A DNA stretch of 64,000 nt from positions 142,728 to 206,727 of the forward strand of contig NZ_CP026498.1 of the NCBI RefSeq assembly GCF_002953255.1. Reading direction: 5' to 3'. The translations under genes and the position numbers were made by a program. How positions within the stretch are numbered: the stretch's first letter is position 1; each line of letters opens with the position of its first letter. Source of the stretch: Streptomyces sp. CB01881 (GTDB lineage: Bacteria > Actinomycetota > Actinomycetes > Streptomycetales > Streptomycetaceae). The notes below the pieces were generated by a model. The model was given only the letters and a program-made list of their open reading frames with translations. It ran no database searches and was not told where the DNA came from. Shown here one piece after another: positions 1 to 8,427 of this stretch.

Positions 1-1
1 C

Positions 2-1372
2 AAGGCCGGGGCCTTCAACGACCCCGACATGCTGGAGGTCGGCAACGGCGGCATGACCGGGACGGAGTACCGGACCCACTTCAGCCTCTGGGCCGAGATG
101 GCCGCCCCCCTGATGATCGGCACCGACCTGCGCACCGCCGAGCCGGAGACCTTCGAGATCCTGACCAACACCGACGTGATCGCGGTGGACCAGGACCCGC
201 TGGGCCGGCAGGGCGCCGTCGTCTCCAGCGAGAACGGCCTGGTGGTGATGGCCAAGCCGCTGGCGGACGGCAGCCGGGCGGTCACCCTGACGAACGAGGG
301 CTCGTACGACGCCACCATCACCGCCACGGCGCAGACCGTCGGCATTGCCGGTGCGAAGTCGTACACGGTCAAGGACCTGTGGTCGAAGAAGATCACCAAG
401 GGCGACGGGACCGTCAGCGCCACGGTGCCGGGGCACGGGACGGCGATGTTCCGGATCACCCCGGACTCGCCCGTCGCCCCGCCGACCGGGGTCACCCAGC
501 TGAGCGACCTGCCGTTCGCCTCCGTCACCAACTTCTGGGGCCCGGTCGAGCGCGACCGCACCAACGGCGACCACGTGGCCGGTGACGGACAGGCCATCAC
601 CCTCCGCGGCCGGTCCTACGCCAAGGGCCTGGGCACGCACGCCCCGAGCGAGGTCGCCTTCCACCTCGGCGGCGCCTGCAGGAACCTGGTGACCGACGTG
701 GGGATCGACGACGACGCCTACGGCAACGGCTCCGCGGTGTTCCGGATCTACAAGGACGACACGCTCGTCGCCGACAGCGGCACCCTCACCGGGAAGGACC
801 CGGCCAAGCACCTCACCGCCGACCTGACCGGTGCCACCACCGTCCGCCTGGTCGCCACCGACGCGGGCGACGGCACCAGCTACGACCACGCCGACTGGGC
901 GGGCGCGCGCATCGCCTGCGGCAGCGGCCCGGCCGCCGGCGCCCACCAGCTCTCCGACCTCGCCTGGTCCTCCGCCGGCAACAGCTGGGGCCCGGTCGAG
1001 AAGGACATGAGCAACGGCGACAACCAGGCCCGTGACGGCAGCACCATCACCATCGCGGGCGCCACCTACGCCAAGGGCCTGGGGGTCAACGCCCTCAGCG
1101 AGGTGGTCTACTACCTCGGCGGTTCCTGCTCCTCGCTCACCACCGACGTGGGCGTGGACGCCGAGGCGAACGGCCGCGGCACCGTCTCCTTCGAGATCTA
1201 CAAGGACTCCGTCAAGGTCGCCGACAGCGGCCTGATGACCGCGCGCGACGCCGCCAGGCACCTCACCGCCGACCTCACGGGCGCCGACGAGCTGCACCTC
1301 GTGGTCACCGACGGCGGCGACGGCACCAACAGCGACCACGCCGACTGGGCGGGCCCCGTCCTCACCTGCTGA
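2..1372 (+). CDS. secreted alpha-galactosidase (GH27) with two NPCBM domains, 5' partial
   Basis: The window opens inside this gene: the frame is already open at base 2 and reads KAGAFNDPDMLEVGNGGMT, a signature of glycoside hydrolase family 27 alpha-galactosidases. The catalytic nucleophile and acid/base lie before the window. What is visible is the end of the barrel (MAAPLMIGTDLR, VIAVDQDPLGRQG), the beta-sandwich domain, and two tandem NPCBM carbohydrate-binding domains (about bases 500-915 and 950-1369) that resemble each other (FWGPVERD/SWGPVEKD, AKGLGTHA/AKGLGVNA, DHADWAG twice). NPCBM modules usually occur on secreted enzymes, so it probably releases galactose outside the cell. It ends at a TGA and converges on galK. 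The internal ATG at 29 is not a real start. Confidence 0.93.
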   Translation, partial: KAGAFNDPDMLEVGNGGMTGTEYRTHFSLWAEMAAPLMIGTDLRTAEPETFEILTNTDVIAVDQDPLGRQGAVVSSENGLVVMAKPLADGSRAVTLTNEGSYDATITATAQTVGIAGAKSYTVKDLWSKKITKGDGTVSATVPGHGTAMFRITPDSPVAPPTGVTQLSDLPFASVTNFWGPVERDRTNGDHVAGDGQAITLRGRSYAKGLGTHAPSEVAFHLGGACRNLVTDVGIDDDAYGNGSAVFRIYKDDTLVADSGTLTGKDPAKHLTADLTGATTVRLVATDAGDGTSYDHADWAGARIACGSGPAAGAHQLSDLAWSSAGNSWGPVEKDMSNGDNQARDGSTITIAGATYAKGLGVNALSEVVYYLGGSCSSLTTDVGVDAEANGRGTVSFEIYKDSVKVADSGLMTARDAARHLTADLTGADELHLVVTDGGDGTNSDHADWAGPVLTC

Positions 1373-1389
1373 TATCCGCCCCACCGGAA

Positions 1390-1423
1390 GGCGCGGTGCC
1401 GGGCCCCCGCCCGGCACCGCGCC
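1390..1423. terminator. bidirectional terminator hairpin
   Basis: A perfect 14-bp inverted repeat, arms GGCGCGGTGCCGGG (1390-1403) and CCCGGCACCGCGCC (1410-1423) with a 6-nt loop, fills the gap between the convergent alpha-galactosidase and galK genes. There is no T tract, as is usual in high-GC actinomycetes. Confidence 0.8.
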
Positions 1424-1439
1424 GCGTCGTTCGCGGACG

Positions 1440-2576
1440 TCAGGCCAGGCGGTGGGCCCCCGCGGCGGGGGCGGTGGGAAAGACGAGCGGCGCGGTGTGC
1501 CCGGCTTCGGCGAAGGCGCGGGTCACCGCGGTGGTCACCGCGGCGGCCGCGCCGTCCGGGGCCAGGGCGATGACCGAGCCGCCGAAGCCCCCGCCCGTCA
1601 TCCGGGCGCCGAGCGCGCCTGCGGCGACGGCGGCCTCGACGGCGAGGTCGGTCTCGGCGCAGGAGACCCGGAAGTCGTCGCGCAGCGAGGCGTGCCCGGC
1701 GGTGAGGACCGGGCCGAGGGCGGCCGGGTCGCCGCCGTCGAGCAGCGCCACCGCCTCGCGGACCCGGTCGTTCTCGGTGACCACGTGCCGCACCAGCGGC
1801 CTCAGTTCGTCCGGGAGCCCGGCGAGCGCGTCGCCGAGATCGGCGGCCGGGAGGTCGCGCAGGGCGGGCAGTCCGAGCAGGGCGGCGGCGCGTTCGCAGC
1901 CGGCGCGCAGCGCGGCGTACGCGCCGTCGCCGAGGTCGTGCTTGACCCGGGTGTCGATGACGAGGAGGGTCAGGCCGGCGGCGGCGGGATCGAACGGGAC
2001 GTGCCGGACGGCGAGGTCCCGGGTGTCGAGGTGGAGGGCGGCCCCGGCCCGGCAGACCATGGACGCCATCTGGTCCATCATGCCGCAGGGCACGCCCGCG
2101 AACTCGTTCTCGGCCCGCTGCGCGATCAGGGCCAACTGCTGGTTGTCCAGGTCGAGCCGGTAGAGGTCGCGGTAGGCGGTGGCGACGGCGCACTCCAGGG
2201 CGGCGGAGGAGGAGAGGCCCGCGCCGGAGGGCACGTCGCTGTCGACGAGGAGGTCGGCGCCGCCGACGGGGTGGCCGGCCCGGCCCAGGGTCCAGACGAC
2301 GCCGGCGGGGTAGGCGGCCCAGCCGGGCACGGCGCCGGGCGCGAGGGCGGCCACGTCCAGCTCGACCGGCGGTCCGTCGCTGCGGGTGGAGTGCAGGCGC
2401 AGCAGGCCGTCGTCACGGCGGCGGGCCTGGACGCGGGCGGCCTGCGGGAGGGCGATCGGCAGGACGAACCCGTCGTTGTAGTCGGTGTGTTCACCGATCA
2501 GGTTGACCCGGCCGGGGGCGGCCCACTCGCCGTCGGGGGTGTGGCCGTAGAGCCCCTGGAAGGAGGTGGCGGTCAT
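1440..2576 (-). CDS. galK: galactokinase
   Basis: ATP-dependent phosphorylation of galactose to galactose-1-phosphate, first step of the Leloir pathway, cytosolic. The 378-residue length is normal. It shows the galactokinase signature GRVNLIGEHTDYNDGF near the N-terminus, the GHMP ATP-binding loop SGAGLSSSAALE and the C-terminal GHMP motif MTGGGFGGS. The ATG at 2576 overlaps the galT stop as ATGA, so it is translationally coupled to galT; the frame open further upstream runs antisense-like through galT and is not coding. The gene is followed by a strong terminator hairpin. No galE lies in the window. Confidence 0.96.
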   Translation of the reverse strand: MTATSFQGLYGHTPDGEWAAPGRVNLIGEHTDYNDGFVLPIALPQAARVQARRRDDGLLRLHSTRSDGPPVELDVAALAPGAVPGWAAYPAGVVWTLGRAGHPVGGADLLVDSDVPSGAGLSSSAALECAVATAYRDLYRLDLDNQQLALIAQRAENEFAGVPCGMMDQMASMVCRAGAALHLDTRDLAVRHVPFDPAAAGLTLLVIDTRVKHDLGDGAYAALRAGCERAAALLGLPALRDLPAADLGDALAGLPDELRPLVRHVVTENDRVREAVALLDGGDPAALGPVLTAGHASLRDDFRVSCAETDLAVEAAVAAGALGARMTGGGFGGSVIALAPDGAAAAVTTAVTRAFAEAGHTAPLVFPTAPAAGAHRLA

Positions 2577-3691
2577 CGGGCGACCTCCCGCAGGCGGCGG
2601 GCGGCGTCCTCGGGGGCGACGTCGTTCATGAAGGCCTCCATGCCGGACTCGGTGCCGGCCAGGTACTTGAGCTTCTCGGCGGTGCGGCGGACGGTGAACA
2701 GTTCGAGGTGGAGGGCGAGTTCGTCCCCACCGACGGCGGGCGCCTGGTGCCAGGCGGAGATGTAGGGCGCCCGGACGGGGCTCTGCGGGGTGCCGAAGAG
2801 CCGGTCGAAGCGGCGGAGCAGGTCGAGGTAGAGGCCGGGGAGTTCGGCGCGCTGGTCCTCGTCGAGGCGGGTGAGGTCGGGGACGCGGCGGTGCGGGTGG
2901 AGGTGGACCTCGTAGGGCCAGCGCGCGGCGAACGGCACGAACGCCGTCCAGTGCTCGCCGGCCGCCACCACCCGTGCCGGGTCGGCGCGTTCGGCGGCCA
3001 CCAGGTCCTCGAACAGGTTGCGGCCGGTGGCGGCGCGGTGGTGGGCGGCCTGCTCGGTCATCCGGGCGGTGCGCGGGGTGGTGAAGGGGAGGGCGTAGAT
3101 CTGGCCGTGCGGGTGGGCGAGGGTGACGCCGATCTCGGTGCCGCGGTTCTCGAAGCAGTAGACCTGCTGGACGCCGGGCCGGGCGGAGAGTTCGGCGGTG
3201 CGGTCGGTCCAGGCGTCCAGCACCAGGCGGGCGCGGTCCTCGTCGAGGTCGGCGAAGGAGGCGTCGTGGTCGGCGGTGAAGCAGACCACCTCGCAGCGGC
3301 CGGTTCCGGGCCGGACGGCGTGCAACCGGGCGCCGTCCGGCAGGTCGGCCGTACCGGGCAGGCCGGCGAGGGAGGGGAAGCGGTTCTCGAAGACGGCGAC
3401 CTGGTAGTCCCCGGCCGGGATCTCGCTCAGCCGCCCGTCCCGGGAGGGGCACAGCGGGCACTCGTCGGCCGGCGGGTGGTAGATCCGGGCCTGGCGGTGC
3501 GCCGCGATGGTGACCCAGGCCCCGGTGGCCGCGTCGAGGCGGATCTCGGAGCCGCCGGAGGGCCGGTCCAGCGGACGGCGGTCGGTGGCGTCCCGGTCGG
3601 GCGCCGGACCGCAGTCGTAGTAGATCAGCTCACGCCCGTCGGCCAGCGTGGTCACGGTCCTGCTGGTCGGTGCGGCAGTGGTCTCGGCCAT
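2573..3691 (-). CDS. galT: galactose-1-phosphate uridylyltransferase
   Basis: Transfers UMP between UDP-glucose and galactose-1-phosphate. The 372-residue product carries the zinc-site motif ECPLCPS, the paired region FENRFPSL, and the active-site HPHGQIY in which the second His is uridylylated. ATG at 3691 (MAETTAAPTS) is chosen because a plausible -10 lies at 3730-3735 and an AAGGA stands upstream; an alternative ATG at 3721 would give ten extra residues and an almost leaderless mRNA. It is first in galT-galK, which overlap by ATGA. A hairpin separates it from the lacI gene upstream, so it appears to have its own promoter. Confidence 0.95.
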   Translation of the reverse strand: MAETTAAPTSRTVTTLADGRELIYYDCGPAPDRDATDRRPLDRPSGGSEIRLDAATGAWVTIAAHRQARIYHPPADECPLCPSRDGRLSEIPAGDYQVAVFENRFPSLAGLPGTADLPDGARLHAVRPGTGRCEVVCFTADHDASFADLDEDRARLVLDAWTDRTAELSARPGVQQVYCFENRGTEIGVTLAHPHGQIYALPFTTPRTARMTEQAAHHRAATGRNLFEDLVAAERADPARVVAAGEHWTAFVPFAARWPYEVHLHPHRRVPDLTRLDEDQRAELPGLYLDLLRRFDRLFGTPQSPVRAPYISAWHQAPAVGGDELALHLELFTVRRTAEKLKYLAGTESGMEAFMNDVAPEDAARRLREVAR

Positions 3692-3720
3692 CTGTTCTTC
3701 GTCTTCCTTGCACGGCGACA

Positions 3721-3750
3721 TGAGCAAACATTATCGAACAATACTCAACA
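3721..3750 (-). promoter_or_regulatory. galTK promoter with three 10-bp direct repeats
   Basis: Read on the minus strand this AT-rich stretch is TGTTGAGTAT, TGTTCGATAA, TGTTTGCTCA: three in-phase 10-mers each beginning TGTT. The middle repeat contains GATAAT (3730-3735), a good -10 match. One-helical-turn direct repeats over a promoter are typical of an operator for an oligomeric repressor, for example DeoR or LacI type; which protein binds is inference. Confidence 0.5.
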
Positions 3751-3766
3751 GGGAAGCCCACAGGAA

Positions 3767-3793
3767 GGGCCCGCGTGGTCGACACGCGGGCCC
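3767..3793 (-). terminator. terminator after lacI
   Basis: Perfect 10-bp stem, arms GGGCCCGCGT and ACGCGGGCCC, 7-nt loop. It lies just downstream of the lacI stop and just upstream of the galT promoter, so it probably isolates the two transcription units. Confidence 0.65.
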
Positions 3794-3841
3794 GAGGGTG
3801 CGAACGTGGCCGGCGGCCTGCCGGCGGAAGCCTGCGCCGGG

Positions 3842-4879
3842 CTACTCCGAGCTCGCCCGGACGACCAGCTCGGCAGCCAGCACCTGCCCGGCGCCGGGCA
3901 CGGACTCGCCCCGGACCTGGGCCAGCAGCAGCCGCACCAGGGTGGCGGCTATGGCGCGCAGCGGCAGCCGCACCGACGTCAGCGCGGGGTGCAGGTGCCG
4001 GCAGAGCGGGGTGTCGTGGAAGCCGGTCACCGCGATGTCGCGCCCGACGGCCAGGCCCTCGGCGCGGACCGCCTCGTAGACGTCCAGGGCCGGCAGGTCG
4101 CTCTCGGCCGCCACCGCCGTCGGCCGCTGCGGGCCGCGCAGCAGTTCGCGGAGCGCGGCCACCCGCGGCGCACCGGGTGCACCGGGTGCGCCCGGCGGCG
4201 ACTGCACCACCTCCAGGCCCAGCCGGCGGGCCTCGGCGTGGAAGCCCTCGCGCCGCGCCGCCATCCAGGGCGGCTCCGCGTCGGACGCGACGAAGCCGAC
4301 CCTGCGGTGGCCGCGCGCCGCCAGGTGCCGGACCACGTCGGCCATCGCCGCGCCGTTGTCGATGTCCACCCAGTGCTGCGGCAGGCCGGGCGCGGTCCGG
4401 CCAAAGGCGGCGAACGGGACGCCGGCCCGCGCCGCCCGTGCGACCCGGGCGTCCTCGTGCAGCACGTCCGCGAAGACCAGCCCGTCCACCTGACGGGCCG
4501 CCACCAGCTCGTCGATGGCCGCCCGGGCCGCCTCGTCACCCGCCGTCGGGCGGACCAGCAGGACGCGGTGCCCCTCGGCACCCGCCGCGTCCACCAGAGC
4601 CTCCAGGAAGCCCGCCATCAGCGGGTTCGGGTCGAAGGGGTCGTCCACCGGGGCGAGGTAGCCGATGGTCCGCCGCTCGCCGGTGCGCAGCGAGCGGGCC
4701 GACTGGTCGGGCCGGTAGCCGAGCTCCTCGATGGCCGTGGTGACCCGGGCCAGGGTGTCCGGGTGGACGCGGTGCGGGGCGTTGAGGGTGTTGGAGACGG
4801 TCTGCCGGGACACGCCCGCCGCGCGCGCGACCTCCGCGATGGTGGTGGCCCGGCGCGGCGGGCGTGCTCCCTGGGTCAT
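3842..4879 (-). CDS. LacI-family transcriptional regulator
   Basis: 345 residues, normal for LacI/GalR. The N-terminus holds the helix-turn-helix TIAEVARAAGVSRQTVSNTL followed by the hinge (RPDQSARSLRTGE), then a periplasmic-binding-protein-like effector domain to the end (VDIDNGAAMADVVRHL, VTGFHDTPLCRHL). It lies last in a co-directional set with GH36 and the importer genes, 55 bp after the GH36 stop, so it very probably controls alpha-galactoside uptake. A perfect 14-bp palindrome with a central CG at 11173-11186, the classic LacI operator form, is the best candidate binding site. The effector sugar is not evident from sequence. Confidence 0.92.
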   Translation of the reverse strand: MTQGARPPRRATTIAEVARAAGVSRQTVSNTLNAPHRVHPDTLARVTTAIEELGYRPDQSARSLRTGERRTIGYLAPVDDPFDPNPLMAGFLEALVDAAGAEGHRVLLVRPTAGDEAARAAIDELVAARQVDGLVFADVLHEDARVARAARAGVPFAAFGRTAPGLPQHWVDIDNGAAMADVVRHLAARGHRRVGFVASDAEPPWMAARREGFHAEARRLGLEVVQSPPGAPGAPGAPRVAALRELLRGPQRPTAVAAESDLPALDVYEAVRAEGLAVGRDIAVTGFHDTPLCRHLHPALTSVRLPLRAIAATLVRLLLAQVRGESVPGAGQVLAAELVVRASSE

Positions 4880-4934
4880 CGGTGCTCCGGTCGGTGGGTC
4901 GGGACGGTGGACGGGGCGGTGGACGGGGCGGCCG

Positions 4935-6650
4935 CTATCCCTGCGTCCGGCGCAGGGTCAGCAGTCCCCCGCGGGGGACGGTGACCACGCCGTCGCCGGC
5001 CAGGTCGGCGGTGTCGCTACGGACGATACGCCCGCGGGCGTCGTGGACGGTGACCTCGGCCCTGCCCCGCAGGCCCGGCAGCCGCACCTCGGGGTCGTCG
5101 TCGGCGTTGGCGACGAGCAGGGTGTGCCACGGCCCGTCGCCGGCCCGCACCGGCAGCGGGGCGTAGCGGGCGACCGCCACCGTCCCGTCGCCGGTCGCGG
5201 TGACCATCGGGTAGCCGAGGTCGGGCCTGGCCGGGCGGAGTTCGCCGAGTTGCAGGGTGGTCAGGTGCTCGCGGACGACGCCGAGCCAGAACGCGAGGGC
5301 CTCGCGCTGCTCCTGGCTCTGGGCCGCCAGGTCGACGGAGATCTGCGGGACGGCGAAGAGGACGTTGATCAGGTGGCAGGCGATCTGCTCGGGCGGCTCG
5401 GCCGGGTGCCACATGAGCATGTCGGAGTGGACCGCGACCGGCCCGGCGACGAGTCGCAGGTCGAGGGTGCGCTGCCGGTTCTCCTGCGGGCTGAGCGGGC
5501 AGTCGGTGGCGCGGATCATGGTGGTCCACGGCCAGAGGCCGGGGCTGGTGTAGGGCTGGCGGTGCTCGGTCATCGCCTCCGGCTGCGCGGCGGTGATCCG
5601 GCGGTGGACGGCGGCGAGCAGCAGTTCGACGCCCTCGTCCACGGTGGCGCAGTCCGCCTCGGGCCCGGGGGCCGGCGGGTCCGGCACGGCGAACCAGTCG
5701 ATGAAGTCGATCTTCAGTCCGTCCATCCCCCACTCCTCGACGGCCCTGGCGAGGCGGTCGGTGAGGTGCTCGCGGACGGCCGGGTAGCGGGGGTCGGCGA
5801 CGACGGCGCCCATGTGCGCGGCGTCGGCGAGCGCGTAACGCCCGAGCCGGTCCCAGACGGCGCTCTCCTTGCCGATGAACGGCAGGGCGTACCAGAGCAG
5901 GTAGCGGACGCCGAGGTCGTGGACGCGGGCGACGTGGGCGGTGGCGTCGGGCAGCGAGAGGGGTTCCCAGTCGCCGCAGTGGGCGTAGCCGCGGGCGCGG
6001 TCCCGGGTCATCCAGCCGTCGTCGACGATGATCGTGTCGAGGCCGAGGGCCTTGCCGAGGGCGGCCTGGGTCTCCACGGCCTGCGGGGTGACGTTCTGCT
6101 GGAGCGTGTACCAGGTGGAGTAGGCGGGACGGCGGGCGGCCTCGGGGACGTGGGCCGTCCGCCCCTCCCCCCACCAGCCGGCGAGGTCGGCCAGACAGCC
6201 GGCGAAGTGGCGGCGGGAGGTGTCGATCCGGACGGTGAGGCGTCCGGTGGCCTGGGCCCAGAACCGGAACTCGCCGTTCTCCTCGACGACTCCGGCGCCG
6301 GCCAGGACGTCCGTGCGGTCGGCGGCGAAGGCGCAGAGGGCGACGTCACCGGTGCCGACCAGGGCGGCGACCGGCGCGCCCTTGGCCAGGGAGATCCGCC
6401 GCGGGGCGCTCCAGGCGGCGGGCAGCCAGCCGGTGCCGCGGGGCTCGGGGGTCCAGAAGGCGGTGGCGTCGGCGCACGGGACGCGCCACTCGATGCGGGT
6501 CTCGCCGCCGCTCTCGGCGGTCACCTCGATGACGCCCTCGGTGACCGGCCGGACCGTGGCGGTGCCGCCGGCCCGCAGGTCCAGTCCGTCGGCGGGCAGC
6601 GGCCGGAGAGCGCCGGCGGCGGGGGCGTGCGGTTCCCAGAGCTCGTCCAT
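4935..6650 (-). CDS. alpha-galactosidase, GH36 type, cytosolic
   Basis: 571 residues without a signal peptide. Family GH36 features are clear: STWYTLQQNVT, IIVDDGWMT, the nucleophile segment GLKIDFIDWF, and the acid/base region RATDCPLSPQENRQRTLDLR followed by VHSDMLMWH. It would hydrolyse terminal alpha-1,6-galactosides such as melibiose or raffinose-family sugars after uptake. The start at 6650 overlaps nothing but sits 2 bp after the upstream permease stop, indicating one operon with the importer. The secreted GH27 enzyme at the window start and this cytosolic enzyme form a complementary pair. Confidence 0.92.
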   Translation of the reverse strand: MDELWEPHAPAAGALRPLPADGLDLRAGGTATVRPVTEGVIEVTAESGGETRIEWRVPCADATAFWTPEPRGTGWLPAAWSAPRRISLAKGAPVAALVGTGDVALCAFAADRTDVLAGAGVVEENGEFRFWAQATGRLTVRIDTSRRHFAGCLADLAGWWGEGRTAHVPEAARRPAYSTWYTLQQNVTPQAVETQAALGKALGLDTIIVDDGWMTRDRARGYAHCGDWEPLSLPDATAHVARVHDLGVRYLLWYALPFIGKESAVWDRLGRYALADAAHMGAVVADPRYPAVREHLTDRLARAVEEWGMDGLKIDFIDWFAVPDPPAPGPEADCATVDEGVELLLAAVHRRITAAQPEAMTEHRQPYTSPGLWPWTTMIRATDCPLSPQENRQRTLDLRLVAGPVAVHSDMLMWHPAEPPEQIACHLINVLFAVPQISVDLAAQSQEQREALAFWLGVVREHLTTLQLGELRPARPDLGYPMVTATGDGTVAVARYAPLPVRAGDGPWHTLLVANADDDPEVRLPGLRGRAEVTVHDARGRIVRSDTADLAGDGVVTVPRGGLLTLRRTQG

Positions 6651-6652
6651 GG

Positions 6653-7489
6653 TCAGCCTTTCGTCGCGCCGGCCAGCAGGCCGGAGATGAACTGCCGCTG
6701 GAGGACCAGGAAGAGGACCATCATCGGCAGGGTGGAGACGGCGGTTCCGGCGAGGATGGCACCGTAGTCGGTGGTCGCCTCGCTGGCGTGCAGGGTGGCG
6801 AGCGCCACCGGCAGGGTGTGCATCTCGGGGCTGCGCAGGGCGATCAGCGGCCAGACGAACTGGTTCCAGGACCCGAGGAAGAGGAAGATCGCCAGTGCGG
6901 CCAGGGCGGGGCGCATGACGGGGACGACCACGCTCCACAGCACCCGCAGCTCGCCGGCGCCGTCGACCCGGGCGGCGTCCAGGAGTTCGTCGGGCATGCT
7001 GCTGAGGGACTGGCGCATCAGGAAGATCGCGAACGGCACGCAGAGGCCGGGCAGCACCACGGCCTGGTAGCTGTCGAGCAGGCCGATCGACATCATCATC
7101 TTGAACAGCGGCACCAGCATCACCTGTTCGGGCACCACCAGGGTGGAGAGCAGCACCGCGAACAGGACGGTGCGGCCGCGGAACCGGAACTTGGCGAAGG
7201 CGTAGCCGGCGAGCAGCGCGACGATCAGCGCGCCGATGGTCTGCAGGCCGGCGATGGCCAGCGAGTTGAGGACGACCCGGCCGAGGCCGATCTTGTCCTG
7301 GAGGTGGGAGAGGTTGTCGCCCAGATGGCTTCCGGGCAGCAGGTTCGGGGGCCAGTCGAAGATCTCGGAGTCGCCGTGGGTCGCGGCCACCACCAGCCAG
7401 TAGAAGGGGCCGACGGAGAGGCCGGCGACGCCCGCCAGGACGAGGGTCAGGGGCCAGCCGCGCAGCCGCGCGGACCTCGCGGTGCTCAT
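6653..7489 (-). CDS. carbohydrate ABC transporter permease (MalG type)
   Basis: 278-residue inner-membrane permease of the CUT1 family. About six hydrophobic segments are visible, and the EAA loop ELLDAARVDGAGELRVLWSV that contacts the ATPase lies in the second half. The start ATG overlaps the stop of the other permease as ATGA. No ATPase gene is nearby; in Streptomyces CUT1 importers the shared ATPase MsiK commonly serves this role (established for the group, not seen here). Substrate is inferred as an alpha-galactoside from neighbours. Confidence 0.93.
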   Translation of the reverse strand: MSTARSARLRGWPLTLVLAGVAGLSVGPFYWLVVAATHGDSEIFDWPPNLLPGSHLGDNLSHLQDKIGLGRVVLNSLAIAGLQTIGALIVALLAGYAFAKFRFRGRTVLFAVLLSTLVVPEQVMLVPLFKMMMSIGLLDSYQAVVLPGLCVPFAIFLMRQSLSSMPDELLDAARVDGAGELRVLWSVVVPVMRPALAALAIFLFLGSWNQFVWPLIALRSPEMHTLPVALATLHASEATTDYGAILAGTAVSTLPMMVLFLVLQRQFISGLLAGATKG

Positions 7490-8427
7490 GGGCGTTCTCC
7501 CATCAGGCGCATCTGGGCCGCGCCGAGCACCGACACCAGCAGGGTGAGTGCGTAGGCGATGGCGGAGGCGTAGCCGAAGTCGAAGTAGTGGAAGCCGTTG
7601 TCGTACAGGTACATCGAGACGGTGAGGGTGGCGTTGTCCGGGCCGCCGCGGGTCAGCACGTACGGCTCGTCGAAGAGCTGGAGGGTGCCGATGGTGGAGA
7701 GCACCACGGTGAACAGCAGGACCGGGCGCAGGGCGGGCAGGGTGACGGAGGCGAAGCGGCGCAGCGGGCCGGCGCCGTCCACCATGGCCGCCTCGTACAG
7801 CTCCCTGGGGATGCCCTGGAGGCCGGCCAGGTAGATCACGGCGTTGTAGCCGGTGTAGTGCCAGGTGAGGACGAGGACGACGGCCATCCGGGACCAGAAC
7901 GGGCTGCCGAGCCAGTCCACGCCGGGCAGGCCGACCTGTTCGAGGAGGTGGTTGACGGCGCCCTGGCGGGTGTTGAGGAGGAAGGCGAAGACCACGCCGG
8001 TGGCGACCAGGCCGGTGACGGCCGGCATGAAGACGCCGAGGCGCCACGCCGTGCGCCACCGGACGAACACCGAGTTCATGCCGACGGCCAGGCCCAGCGC
8101 GAGCACGAGCATCAGCGGGACCTGCACGACCAGGATCTGAGCGGTGTTGCGCAGGGCCGTCCAGAACAGCGGGTCGTGGAGCAGGCGCCGGTAGTTGGCG
8201 GTGCCCGCGTTGCGGGTGGCCGCGCCGGCGCCGGTGGTGAGCGACAGCAGCAGCGAGGAGACGATCGGGTAGGCCTTGAACACGGCGAAGGTGATCAGGG
8301 CGGGCGCGAGGAGCAGGTACGGCACCGCCCTGCGGCGCCAGCGGGACCGGGGGCGCGGCTCGGACCGGCGGCGGGCGCGCGGCGCCGCCGGGCCGGCCGG
8401 GGCGGCGGTTCGGGTGGCCGTGGTCAC
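7486..8427 (-). CDS. carbohydrate ABC transporter permease (MalF type)
   Basis: 313 residues, starting at a GTG that overlaps the stop of the binding-protein gene. A basic Ala/Pro/Arg-rich cytoplasmic tail (about residues 1-33) precedes six hydrophobic segments starting AVPYLLLAPALITFAVF. The EAA loop reads ELYEAAMVDGAGPLRRFASV. It pairs with the MalG-type permease downstream to form the membrane channel of the importer. Confidence 0.93.
   Translation of the reverse strand: MTTATRTAAPAGPAAPRARRRSEPRPRSRWRRRAVPYLLLAPALITFAVFKAYPIVSSLLLSLTTGAGAATRNAGTANYRRLLHDPLFWTALRNTAQILVVQVPLMLVLALGLAVGMNSVFVRWRTAWRLGVFMPAVTGLVATGVVFAFLLNTRQGAVNHLLEQVGLPGVDWLGSPFWSRMAVVLVLTWHYTGYNAVIYLAGLQGIPRELYEAAMVDGAGPLRRFASVTLPALRPVLLFTVVLSTIGTLQLFDEPYVLTRGGPDNATLTVSMYLYDNGFHYFDFGYASAIAYALTLLVSVLGAAQMRLMGERP

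Noticed and set aside
4880..4934. GGTGGACGGGGC repeated twice before lacI
   Set aside because: Short G-rich direct repeats are common in this DNA and there is no symmetry or spacing to suggest an operator.
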